From: Meloidogyne chitwoodi
Taxonomy: Eukaryota; Nematoda; Chromadorea; Rhabditida; Meloidogynidae
Length of the DNA: 64,000 bases
Reading direction: 5' to 3'
Assembly: GCA_015183035.1 (NCBI GenBank)
Contig: JACZZP010000010.1
Location: forward strand, 1,860,001-1,924,000
Below the pieces are notes generated by a model that was given only the letters and a program-made list of their open reading frames with translations, made no database searches and had not been told where the DNA came from. The translations under genes and the position numbers were made by a program. Below are positions 34,919 through 45,732 of the stretch, one piece after another (the stretch's first letter is position 1; every line of letters starts with the position of its first letter).

Positions 34919-35046
34919 AAAATACATTATTACCAAAATACATTATTACCAAAATACATTATTACCAAAATACATTATTACCAAAATACATTATTACCAA
35001 AATACATTATTACCAAAATACATTATTACCAAAATACATTATTTTA
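34919..35046 (+). repeat. 16-bp minisatellite, left arm
   Basis: About eight copies of the unit ATTACCAAAATACATT, essentially identical. Low divergence implies recent expansion or gene conversion with the right arm. Confidence 0.92.
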
Positions 35047-35170
35047 TTTTGGCGCATTAATTTTTTGGCGTTGGTTTATAAAATAGTCGGAGGTTAGTCA
35101 ACTTTTAACTGGAAAAAAAAATTAATATATAAAAATTAAACATTTAAAAAATTTCAAAATAACGAAAAGA

Positions 35171-35798
35171 GGTACTTACGTATTATCCCCATACATTGCG
35201 GACAAAGTTTTTGCGGACAAATATATTTATTTATATAAAACAATTACAAAAAAATCAATCAAAAGGCCAATATTTTCCCCAGGCAAGCATAATTTCTTCA
35301 AAGACATCTCCATCACCAATCATTTTCCTCCACATAAATTCTGCAAAATAACTCTCCAAATGATGACGTGCTGTACCTTTATGCTTCTTATTACGCCATT
35401 TGGCGCTGCCCCACATTCTTTCAACTTTTTGAGTAAACACCAAATTGTTGGTGACATCTGCTACATTGCCAACCAGGACGTTGAAAGTAGTAAAGTTTCA
35501 TTTCATCCCCATTGCGACAAACTCTCGTTTTATGTAGAAGACCACGATCTTGTAAGAATTCGATGGCATCTTTTTCCGTTGTTGGCAAATCCCAAATTTT
35601 CATTATAAAATAAATAGATGCTAAATCAAATAGAAAATAATAAAGAGTGTACTTTATTCTTAGTTTCCATGTTTATTATACACCAAACAAAATTTAAACT
35701 GTTGATTGATTGCCAAAGGCAAATGGAAGGAAAGGAAAATAAATATATTTGTCCGCAAAAACTTTGTCCGCAATGTATGGGGATAATACGTAAGTACC
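35171..35798 (-). mobile_element. Merlin-type element copy 4
   Basis: Inverted ends GGTACTTACGTATTATCCCC, continuing to TGCGGACAAAG; exact 8-bp duplication CGAAAAGA (35163-35170, 35799-35806). It keeps both the N-terminal zinc ribbon and the C-terminal end of the transposase, with the middle deleted. Confidence 0.85.
35255..35603 (-). pseudogene. Merlin/ISXO2-like transposase, internally deleted
   Basis: Two overlapping minus-strand frames. One (35603-35421) reads AIEFLQDRGLLHKTRVC, then WQCSRCHQQFGVYSKS: the N-terminal zinc ribbon. The other (35443-35255) reads VERMWGSAKWRNKKHKG and HHLESYFAEFMWRK: the C-terminal block of ISXO2-type transposases that follows the last catalytic residue. The DDE core between them is missing and the two frames differ, so it is not active. 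It is the best evidence for the superfamily assignment. Confidence 0.82.
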
Positions 35799-35885
35799 CG
35801 AAAAGATTTCTGCAAAATTTTATAAATTTAACAAATTTGAATATTTTATAAAACAACGCCAAAAAATTAATGCGCCAAAATAAAA

Positions 35886-36056
35886 TAATGTATTTTGGTA
35901 ATAATGTATTTTGGTAATAATGTATTTTGGTAATAATGTATTTTGGTAATAATGTATTTTGGTAATAATGTATTTTGGTAATAATGTATTTTGGTAATAA
36001 TGTATTTTGGTAATAATGTATTTTGGTAATAATGTATTTTGGTAATAATGTATTTT
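35886..36056 (-). repeat. 16-bp minisatellite, right arm (inverted)
   Basis: About eleven copies of the complement unit AATGTATTTTGGTAAT. More copies than the left arm, so the arms change length independently. Transcripts could fold into a long hairpin. Confidence 0.92.
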
Positions 36057-36289
36057 GTCTGTAATGTAATTTGGAATAAAGTATTTTGCCCCTACCCATT
36101 TATTTTAAGTGAAGAATTAATAATTTAAACAAAATGAATTATATCTTAATTTTCATAAAAATTAATTAAAAAAAGTTTGAAGATATTTTACAGAATTTTT
36201 TATTTAGTTTTGCATGTTTTTTAATTTTTGAATTTTCTATTTATTTAAGTTTTTTAATTAATATATTAAATTTTATTGCGAAATTTACT

Positions 36290-36736
36290 AGTTAAATTGA
36301 TTTTTTATTTTCTTACTACTACAATCGCCCACTTAAAAATTTGCCCAATGTATTGAATTTTTTAGAGAAAAAATAAAAAAATGCACTCTTAATTATTAAA
36401 GGGCATTTAATACCCTTCAAAAATTTAGTTATAAGTGTACGCCAATAAAATGGTTACCGCCAAAAATAAATTAATAATGCCAGCAATTTTTATCTTTTTA
36501 AAAGAATATTATAAGAAATTAAGAGATTGCTTATTTATTTAATTACTCCTCCCATTTTAATATTTATTTTATTTTTTATGGGTAAATATAAACCCCTCAA
36601 AATTAATCTAATTAATTCATTATTTAAAATTTAAATTAAAAATAAATAAATTAACTCTCTAAATTATAAAATTAAATTCTCTCTCTTTTTAATAAATTTA
36701 TAACATTTAAATTAATTAAAAAATTAATAAAAAATA
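36290..36736 (+). promoter_or_regulatory. Upstream block of A7
   Basis: CTACTACAATCGCCCACTTAA, TTTTAGAGAAAAAATAAAA, AAAGGGCATTTAATACCCTT (near-palindrome), then CTCCTCCCATTTTAATATT and AACCCCTCAAAATTAATC before ATG 36737. Although A7 is the most divergent gene, its upstream block is as close to the consensus as the others. Confidence 0.62.
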
Positions 36737-39460
36737 ATGAAAAATTTATTTTTTATTTTATTATTTGTGCTTTTTGAAGTAAATAAAATTCAATTAATTA
36801 ATGGAATGATGGGAAGACCTCCAATACCTCCAAGAGATCGTTTGTTTTTTTTAATTAATTTTTAAGTAAAGAAATGAAAAAAAGAAACAAAAATAAATTT
36901 AATAAAATTTATTTATTTAATTTTTAGTCAAAAGAGGAAAACAAATAGTAGAAGAAGAAGAAATAAAATTTTCTCTTTATGAATTGACTTTTTTGATTGA
37001 AATATTGCATAATTTAGAAATTGAAAAAGATTTTTCTGTTCAAACAGACAAAGATTTATTTTTAATTATTGAAGAGCTTGGCATAAATTATTTTAAATAT
37101 TTTAATGATAAAAATTTGAGTTTTTATGATTTTTATCCAACGTTAGAAAAGATTGAACAGGTATAAAAATAACTTAAACATTATTTAAATAAATAAAAAT
37201 TGGACTTATTGTTAAAGTCTTAAGAAAATAAAATCTTTAAAAATTTAAAACAAAAAACTCAAACTGCTTTCAAAATAATAAGAAACTACTGTCAGGTAAC
37301 GAACTCTAGTGACCCTTTAAATAAAAGTCGAACGCGTTAACCACTATACCACAGACTTTGATATATAAAGTTTATTAAAATCAAGTATTTTAAAATTAAA
37401 ATTAAATATTTTAAAAATTGTCTAAAGAAAAACTTTAATTAATATTATTATTTAAAAGATCATTATTTATTATAATAATATAATAAATATAAATGAAAAT
37501 AAAAGAAAAGAAGAATATCCTCCAAATTATTTATGGAATGAACAATGGAAATATGAACAAATAAAGAAAAGATTGGACGAATTAGGTTTTATTATGAATA
37601 AAGAAGAATATTTAGAAATGATAAACAAATGGGGAATGAATCCTGATAATGTTGATAAAATGACAAAAGAACAATTAATTGAAGAAGCTAAGAGAATAAG
37701 GTAATTAATTAATTAAAAGAGAGAAGAATATAAATAAATTAACCTAAATTGTTAATATACGGTAAAGGACGATTCAGAGTCGGCGATTCAAAGTAGCTTG
37801 TATAACTTTTTTCATTTTAAACCTTTTCAAATAATTTTTATGTCATTAGAAATAACTTGAAAAGTGAAGTATTTTCACTAATTAGACCGATCTGTTCAGT
37901 TGATTTTAAAAAAATTTATGCCCTAAAAACGCGAAAATCACGATTTTCCACATTTATTGCGCTTTAACTTTTTGTTGAGTGATCCGATTGGATCGGTCCA
38001 ATTGGTTAAATTTATCCGCTTATATGAAGCTTTCGATTAATAAAAGAACTATTCAGATCCGTTATGAAATAAAAAAGTTATGGCCAAAAACAACCGGCTA
38101 CTCTGAAACGTCCTCTACCCCTAGTTTAGACGTTCAATGTAGATTATTTTAGGAAAATTTTCGATTTTTTAAAATTTTTGTTTTTATATATTTATTACAT
38201 CGGATACATTAAATTAGAGCACCTTATTTTTTTATTTAAGTCGTGTAAAAATAAATGGAACATTTAATTATATCAAAAATATTACACAAATTGAAAGAAA
38301 TATTTTTAATTCTTGTCAATTATTTATTATTATAATTAAATTAATTAAACAATTTTTTGAATTTAATAATAATGATAAATATTTTAATAATCAATTGAAA
38401 ATGACTTATAATAAAGGAATAACTCAAACATTGTAATATATTTTAATTTTTATTTTAATTTTAATAAAAAAGGAAGAATAGGAAATGTTAAACAATTGAA
38501 TTAAATTATTTAAAAAAAGTTGACGTACTTGTATAATTTTATTTTTATTTACCTTAGAAATATTCAAAAACTGTAACATTAAAATTTTAATTTTGGCAAA
38601 ATGTCAAATTGACAAAATGTCAATTTTGACAAAAAATTCCAAGAATATATTTTCCCAATTTTTTCAATTATTTTAACATTAAATATTTTCTTTTAAATTT
38701 TATTTTTTTTAAAAAAAAAAGAACGGAGGTTTCAATTGCGAGATATAATCAAGTTAATAATGAATTATTAAAAAAAGAAAATGATTGGATGAATTTAATT
38801 AATAAATTGACATTTTTACCATCTCAAAATGTTAATTTAATCTATCCGGCCAGTTTTTATGTTAATAAATATAATATTAGATTTGATCCAAAAAGTAATA
38901 TGATTTATAAACAATTTGGTATTTTTTAATTAATTTCTTTTTTCTTTATTTGAATTTTTTGGATTTTAAAAATATTTAATTTTTAAATTGGCCAATAAAT
39001 TTAAATGGATTATTAAAATTAATTAAATATATTTAATTTTAAAGCTATTGAATTGTCAATTGATGAATGTAATAATCTTCCACAATATGCTAATTTTAAT
39101 AATTTTTATCAAAATTTGAATGATGATCTTAAAACGAAAATTGAAAATTATATTAAAAATTATTTTGAACATTTTCCAGAAATTCCTCTAAGTGAAGAGA
39201 ATGGTCAAAATATGTTATCTTATGTAAGTTAAAAAAGATTTGATTAAATTGTTATTTTAAAGTCTTTTTCTAATGTAATGGTTAGAGAAAAGAAAAAGAC
39301 TATTGAGAATGAAGAGAGATTTTCTCTTCTTTTCTTATTTTTTAATATTTATTTTTAACCATTTAATAATAAATATTATTTTATTTTTATATTTAAGATA
39401 TTCGAAAAATGTTCAGAATTGTTTAAAAATGGAAAAGAAGGACAAAGCAGTGGATATTGA
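36737..39460 (+). CDS. A7: subfamily IV secreted-protein gene, seven exons, apparently intact
   Basis: Exons 36737-36839, 36928-37160, 37459-37700, 38241-38432, 38722-38918, 39045-39223 and 39398-39460; 1209 nt, 402 residues. Signal peptide MKNLFFILLFVLFEVNK, then NGMMGRPPIPPRD. Exon 2 FSLYELTFLIEILHNLE aligns with FSLIELS.LIR of the others. Exon 3 is charged, with WNEQWKYEQIKKRLDELGF. Exon 4 has NIFNSCQLFIIIIKLIKQFF where others have WHLF..AR.LIR. Exon 38722-38918 joins what are exons 5 and 6 elsewhere (EVSIARYNQVNNEL... then NLIYPASFYVNK) with no intron between. The last exon ends GKEGQSSGY (TGA), without a basic tail. Most divergent member, reading frame fully open. Confidence 0.82.
37270..37362 (-). 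repeat. tRNA-like segment in A7 intron 2
   Basis: On the minus strand TGTGGTATAGTGGTTAACGCG (A-box-like), then GAGTTCGTTACC (B-box-like). The arms of a cloverleaf, above all the acceptor stem, do not pair well, so this is probably a tRNA-derived relic. Confidence 0.45.
37761..38119. repeat. Foldback repeat with GGTA ends in A7 intron 3
   Basis: Ends GGTAAAGGACGATTCAGAG and CTCTGAAACGTCCTCTACC (imperfect inverted repeat). No target duplication readable. It fills much of intron 37701-38240. Confidence 0.6.
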
Positions 39461-40574
39461 AAAACAATTTTAATTTTTTAGTTTAAAAGAATTGGGAAGT
39501 AGTTACGTAAAAATTTAAAAAAATCTGGGATTTAAAATATTTTTTTTATTTACTAAACATAAATTATATAATCATTTTAGATGTTAGAATATATTTTTTA
39601 TTATTTTTGGATAAAATTTATCTTTTATTTTTTTATAATAATAGAGAATATACCTACATATAAAAATTAAATTAATTTTTTTAAATGACTTTTTTTATTT
39701 AATAATTCTAAAAAATAGAAAATAAATACATAAATAAATAAAAATATTTATTTATGAAAAAATAATTTATAAAAATTTTTTTATTTAATATTAAATAAAG
39801 TTTTTTAAAAAAAAATTTAAAAAATTTAATGATCAAAATCGGCTCATTTTAAGCTTGAAATCCTTTTCATACTTTCTTAAAAAAGAAGGGATAACAGAAA
39901 AATTGTCCTTCTAATTATTCCAATTAGTTTGGAGCAATTGTTATCCAAGATATTTAGAATATAGCAATATTCTAATTCCAAAGTAATATATTATTTTTCC
40001 AAATAATATATTTAATTCAAAGTAATATATTAGCCAATATATTAATTCCAAATAGTATTTATTCCATATAATAATATTTATTACAAATATAAATCAATGT
40101 GAATATGTGAAAGAGTGTTTTGTTTGTTGATTGACAAAGAATGAATGAAAGAAAGTCTCTTATAAGCTAGGACAAAATGCTTTTATAGGCGTCCCTAACG
40201 ACGCCTTCTTATCCTTTTGATCACCGTTCGCAACTCTATCTTTTATTACACTTCTCAACCTTAATCTTATTTCTCCCCTCTCTTGCATCTTTAACATTTC
40301 TTATAAATTTTTAATATTTTAAAAATTTAATATTTGGTAATTTTCCATTTTGTACCAAATGTTTTTTTATTTTTTTTAATTAATTTAAAGTCATAAAACA
40401 TCAAATTTTTACTAAAATAACAACAAATGCATCAACTTCTCTTATAGCTATTTGGCAACAAAACGGAAAAAGTACCAAATATTTTAATAAATAAAATTTA
40501 AAATTTATTAAAAAAATATTTAAACACTTCCGAGTATCTTTTAAAGATATTAAAACTTTAATAAAATTAATTAA
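39461..40574. other. Spacer after A7
   Basis: About 39560-39625 is a fragment of the subfamily I 3' flank block. About 39830-40320 is AT-rich with TAATATATT repeats and an AGGCGTCCCTAACGACGCC hairpin near 40188 that might belong to a solo LTR; I cannot define its ends. About 40320-40574 is half of a duplication (see 44150). Confidence 0.5.
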
Positions 40575-40909
40575 AAAAATTAAATTTAAATAAATTTATC
40601 AGTCATTTAAAAGAAGATTAAAAATGTGACTAAATAAATAAATAGTATATATTTTTGTTTTGTTTTAATAAAGAAAAGGCGGTCAACAATGCCTTCTACT
40701 TCTAAAATAGTAAAGTAATTATAAGAGTGTCTTATCCAAACATTTTTGGGAATAAAATATTTTGGGAAGATTAGGGAAGATAATCTAATAAATAAATAAA
40801 ATAAATAAAAAAGAATTTCTTCAAAAAACAGTTTCAGAGCTAATAAAGGTGATAGATTGTATTCCAATAAATTTAAAAAAAAATCTTAAAAACCGAAAAA
40901 AAACAAAAT
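40575..40909 (-). repeat. 3' flank block of subfamily II (after A8)
   Basis: GGCGGTCAACAATGCCTTCT, TAATTATAAGAGTGTCTTAT, ATTTTTGGGAATAAAAT. Almost the same sequence stands at 44470-44660. Confidence 0.65.
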
Positions 40910-43423
40910 TTAATTTCCCTGATGTCCCCGTGCTCTTTGTCCTCTTCTTCCTTGCCTTCCTCTTCCTTGTCTTTCAGAAATACTTGCTACATCTAAAATA
41001 AAATATTTTTATTTAATAATAAAATATTTAATTTATTTTAAATATAATAAACTATTTTTTAAAGAAAATAAGGAGATTAACCTGTAAGAAACGCGTAAAT
41101 TTTAAAATAAAAATAATTAAAAATACCAATTATATTTAATAAAATTAAATAAAATATTACTATTTTCAATTTTATAAATTAATGGCAAATATTGTTGACG
41201 AAAATCTTCTTTATAAAATGAAACTTTAAAAATTGATTCATCATTTCCAGCTTCCGCTTCAGAAAGTGTTAGAAGCATTTTTTCACGTATTACTTTTAAT
41301 TAAAAAATTATTTAATTTTTTAATTAATTACTTGTATAGTAGAGTTGAGAATCATCATCAAATAGAATACTTAATTTAAAAAAATTTTTCTAAATAAAAT
41401 TATTTCTTACTGTCATCATCCTCAACATCAATATTTTGGAATGGAATGTTATTCTCTTGTAAAATACTCAAATTCTTCATTATATGAAATAATTCATTTG
41501 CTTTTGATTTAAATTCAATATAAGCCGCCTTATAAGTTTGAATCGAGATTGATTCATTCCTATTTAATTTTGGTACTTTTACCCTTTTTCCCCAAACTTT
41601 TTTAATACTTTTCACTTCTATTAAAGCCTAATTTAATTTTTATAAAAAAGGAAATGTCGATTTTAAAGATTTTAAATTTATTAACATTAACAGAAAAAGA
41701 ATTAAACCAAAAACTAAAAAAGGATTTGAGATTATTTTGAGAGAAAGATTCACACAGGCAGTTGAGAAGAGTGAAAAGTTAAGGGGATAAAAGTACTGTA
41801 ATAATTATAAGTTAAAATAGGTAAAAACAAACAAAAATCTTACTCTAAATTCATTTTATTATTAAATTCATTAAAATATTCTTCATTTTGATATGAATTA
41901 ATAAATGAACGAATTAACATTCTGGCAGAAACAATTAAATGCCAAAGTATAAAAATATTGCTTTCTAATATATTTAACTTTGCAACATGATTAAAAAAAT
42001 AGATGAAAACATCTTCACTAAAAAATATTTTTTATTAAACTTTTAATAAAAAAATTTAGTGTTTAATTAATGTTATATTTTCCTAAATCTTTTACTATCA
42101 TTTTGTCTATAATTAAACATGACAATAAAATTTAATTTTTTAGTTGTACTATTATTTCTAACACCCCTCCCGCAATGTGATTCTCAGAAATTAAGTGTCT
42201 GCTTATCACTAAAAGAAAGATTATGTCTATTTTATTAACTTATTTATATAAACTCATTTAAAGACAAAAAGACAATTTCCGAGACTCAAATAGTGGGAAA
42301 GGTGGAAAAATCAGAGATTTATTTCAGTGCCTAAAATTGAGTGTTGTCTTTATTTAATTTTACAACAAAATTTCCTTTTTAAATTATTTTTAACAAATAA
42401 AGTTTGCTCATAATAATGTAAAGCAATTATTTATTAAAAAAAACTAACTCTAAGCTCCTCATTTTATCCATAACATTATTTATTGAATATTCAACTGGCA
42501 TTATTTCATTATTAACCAAAAATTCGAAAAAATTAGAAGAGTCTGTTGATTTATACTCTTTCAATCTTTTTTTAATGAAATTTAATTGATCGTCTTTTGT
42601 TTTTATATTCTCAATATGCTTAGATTGGCATTCAGTAATCATTTCTTTGTAATGTAAAATAATCTGTTAAAATTATTAAATTATTATTTTTATCATATTT
42701 AAAATTGCATAGGGTAGAAGATAATTCGATTAATAATAGGTGGGGAGCCAATATGTATCTAATTTTTTTTTAATGTTTAAACAAATAAATAAATGTATTA
42801 AAATAATTATCCTACCAGATTCACTTTAACATATATTTCAGCTATAATTGGATCATCGTTAGCAAAACCCAATTTTACAATTTCATGTTTTACATAATTA
42901 TCAATAATATCAGATAATTCAATTTTACTATTATTTTTTAATTCATTAAATCGAATTCTACGTAATGCACGTATAAATATTGACAGTTGAATAAGTGAAA
43001 ATTCTCTTGCTGGTATTTCAGTAATATTATCAGGTGATTGAGGAGATGATGTACCCTCAAGAGACAAATGATCATAATGCTGACCCGAAGTTGAGCCTTT
43101 ATCCATTTTTTGTTTTCCTTAAATATTTTAAATTTTTATAATTTGAAGTTCTTTGTAACGGTTTAATTATATAATAAATTCAAAATAGGTATAAATTAGA
43201 CAGCAAATATATTAATTAAAAAAAAATACCATTAAAATGTCCCTTTCCATCAATTGTTAGAAATTGATGGAATTGTATTTATTTATAAATTAAATTTTTA
43301 TAAATTGGATTTTTGATTTAAATAAAATTTACCTTTATTTTTATTTTTAGGTTCCATCCCAAAGATGAAATGAAAACAATTTATAGCTAAAATAATAGTG
43401 AAAATAAAAAGAAAAACTTTCAT
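40910..43423 (-). CDS. A8: subfamily II secreted-protein gene that has lost exon 7
   Basis: Minus-strand exons 43423-43333, 43117-42816, 42663-42449, 42017-41844, 41559-41411, 41292-41161 and 40992-40910; 1146 nt, 381 residues. Signal peptide MKVFLFIFTIILAINC. Exon 2 SPQSPDNITEIP and FSLIQLSIFIRALRR; exon 3 NFIKKRLKEY; exon 4 IFILWHLIVSARMLIRSF; exon 5 SISIQTYKAAYIEFKSKAN. The exon homologous to exon 7 of A2 and A5 (the NNGQLQKVYLNQ part) is absent: only about 170 bp separate exon 6 from the last exon. The last exon is read in a phase that fits exon 6 directly and gives a basic tail QGRGRQGRRGQRARGHQGN, TAA 40910-40912. The frame is open throughout, so a shorter functional form is plausible. 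Confidence 0.8.
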
Positions 43424-43479
43424 TTTTCTTTTTTCAATTTAATTTTTCTAAAAATAATTAATTTTAATTTTTATTTTAT

Positions 43480-43990
43480 AAATATTAAAGTGTTTGTGCC
43501 ATCTATCCAAGAAGAGAGGGTAAATTTAGACTAATTTTATAAATAAATTTTTATATTATTATTTTATTAATTATTTACATAGAGAGAGAATTTAATTTAA
43601 GAGGAGTTAATTTTATTTAAAAAATTAAATTTAAATGAATGAATGATTTTGAAGGGATTTGGAAGAGTTTATATTTACCCTTTAAAATTCAATTAAATAA
43701 ATATTAAAATGGGAGGAGTAATTTAAATAAAATTAAATAAATTAAAATATCTTAATTTATTATACTATTTTTTAATTTATTAAAAAAAAGAAGTGATTAT
43801 TAATTTATTTTTGGCATTAAGACCCTTATTGAGGCATTTATAATTAAATTTGTTGAGGGCTTTAAATGCCCTTTAATAAATAAAGCGTGGATTTATTTTA
43901 ATTTTTTTCTCTAAAAAATCCATTACATTGGAGAGATTTTTAAGTGGTCGTTTTTAGTGGTATCTATTGAGATATCAAAAAATTAAAAAA
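43480..43990 (-). promoter_or_regulatory. Upstream block of A8
   Basis: Minus-strand copy of the family block: on the plus strand AAAATGGGAGGAGTAATTT, AAATGCCCTTTAATAAATAAAG, TTTTTTTCTCTAAAAAATCC, AAGTGGTCGTTTTTAGTGG. Confidence 0.6.
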
Positions 43991-44149
43991 TCAATTTTAT
44001 TGGTAAATCTCTAAATAAATTTAAATAAATAAATATTAAATAAAATAAATAAAAAAATATTTTTATTTAATATTAAATAAAAATAGATTAAAACTTTAAA
44101 AAATTTAAAGGTCAAAATCGGGGCATTTCAAACTTTTAAATTCTTTTAA

Positions 44150-44660
44150 TACTTTCCTATTAAATTTTTAATATTTCAAAAATTTAATATTTGGTAATTT
44201 TCCGTTTTGTTGCCAAATGTCCACAATTGTTCCAATTTTTTTAAATTATTTTCAAGGCATAAAATCAACAAATTTTTACTAAAATATCATCAAATGCATC
44301 CATCAACTTCTCTTATAGGTATCTGGCAACAAAACGGAAAAAGTACCAAATATTTTAATAAATAAAATTTAAAATAATTTATTAAAAAAATATTTAAACA
44401 CTTCCGAAAAGAATTATGTCTGTTAAGTATATTAATTAAAACTTTAACAAAATTATTTAATTAAAAATTATAAATTAAATTTAAATAAATTTATCAGTCA
44501 TTTAAAAGAAGATTAAAAATGTGACTAAATAAATAATACATAGTATTTTTGTTTTGTTTTGTTTTTTAATGAAAATTGGCGGTCAACAATGCCTTCTACT
44601 TCTAAAATAGTAAAGTAATTATAAGAGTGTCTTATCCAAATATTTTTGGGAATAAAATGG
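44150..44660. repeat. Duplicate of 40320-40735 upstream of A8
   Basis: Same order of segments in the same orientation: TTTGGTAATTTTCCGTTTTG, CTTCTCTTATAG, AACACTTCCGA, TTTATCAGTCATTTAAAAG, GCGGTCAACAATGCCTTCT. It copies the 3' flank of a subfamily II gene but has no exons beside it, so it probably marks a deleted neighbour. Confidence 0.75.
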
Positions 44661-45732
44661 AGAGAGTCGAAGTTTGGTCATAAGGAAGTTACTCAAATAA
44701 TTATACAATTTTTTAAAATAATTTTTTTTATGAATTTAGAATATACATAGGAAAAGTACTTCTTTGGTAATTATTCTCATTTTTGTAGAAATAAAAAAAA
44801 ACTTTTAGAAAAGAATATAAATATTATAGCTCATTTGAAAGAGCTCGTCGAGCTGAGTCGAATGAAATAAAAATCAGCCCGATTGGAAAAATTTTAACAA
44901 AATTATAGTTAAAAAACCAGACTCAATTTGTCCACCTATATCTCCATTGAAAATTATTAATTTCGTTGTAATTTTAATGGATAGAATAAGAACGGACACA
45001 CGACTTTTAACTACATGAGAAGTGTTAAAACATTCGAATAGATTGTGGTTAAACTGACATTTTTACCCCAAAATGAGCTTACTCCCCCCTATGGTTTTTC
45101 GGTTTTCGGTGACCTATATCTCGGTTCATATGCATTTCTGCGCCATAAAAGTGGTATCATTCGACTCAGCTAGTCTAATCAAATTGATTGATAAGACATT
45201 TGGTACGAAATTTTAATACCGGTATACTATACTATATTTTTATTTTTTAAATTAAAAAATAAGAATATAAACCAAAGAAGTACTACTTATGAAAAAAAAT
45301 TTATCTCAATCGACTATTATTATATCTTCTTCATTTATTGCATTTTTACAATTCTTCGATATCTAAATTTTTTTAAATTATACTAAAATAAAACAATAAC
45401 AAGGTGTTTGTATTCAAAGACTTAAATGGAGTGATTTAATAATAAATTAATTATTATACCTAATTATATAAATTTGGCATTTGATAGATGAAAATGGGTA
45501 ATTTGAAAGTAAACACTAATTTTTTTAATAATTTGAAAAGTAAATTAAAGACGAGAACGGTGCCTATCCAGTTCCCGAATAAAAACTGAGAACGGGAAGT
45601 GGAAATTGAAAAATGTCCGGGAAATAGATTTGACCGTTCCTTTCTCTAAATTCAAATTATTTTACATTTTTCCACTGCCCAAATTACCATCCACTATTTT
45701 TTCTTTTTAACAAACAAATAATAAAAACATAC
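44661..45732. other. 3' region of A9 with a foldback repeat
   Basis: About 44680-44725 matches, in reverse, the sequence just after A6 (34535-34590), so this is the A9 3' flank. About 44820-45190 is a foldback repeat (AGCTCGTCGAGCTGAGTCG; CCCCCTATGGTTTTT). About 45550-45660 has an AGAACGG/CCGTTC inverted pair. The last exon of A9 should be here but I could not identify it. Confidence 0.5.

Larger units (their letters stand above)
34914..36092. mobile_element. Foldback element with minisatellite arms and a nested Merlin copy
   Basis: Left arm: GGGGCAAAATACATT, tandem 16-mers, then TTTTGGCGCATTAATTTTTT. The right arm is the inverse, ending near GTATTTTGCCCC. The centre is occupied by the Merlin element at 35171-35798. 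No clear target duplication (TTCGTGTC versus TACCCATT). Confidence 0.8.

Noticed and set aside
35618..35851. 77-residue plus-strand frame
   Set aside because: Covers the Merlin inverted repeat and foldback arm; no similarity to transposase on this strand.
34919..36056. CRISPR-like array
   Set aside because: Units are contiguous 16-mers without spacers, in a eukaryotic foldback element.
34909..36099. Long frames with a repeated YYQNTLLPKYIITKIH pattern
   Set aside because: Translation of the 16-bp minisatellite, with the period showing in the protein; not a gene.
37270..37362. Functional tRNA gene
   Set aside because: A and B boxes are recognisable but acceptor and T stems do not pair convincingly; the same holds at 14765 and 29488.
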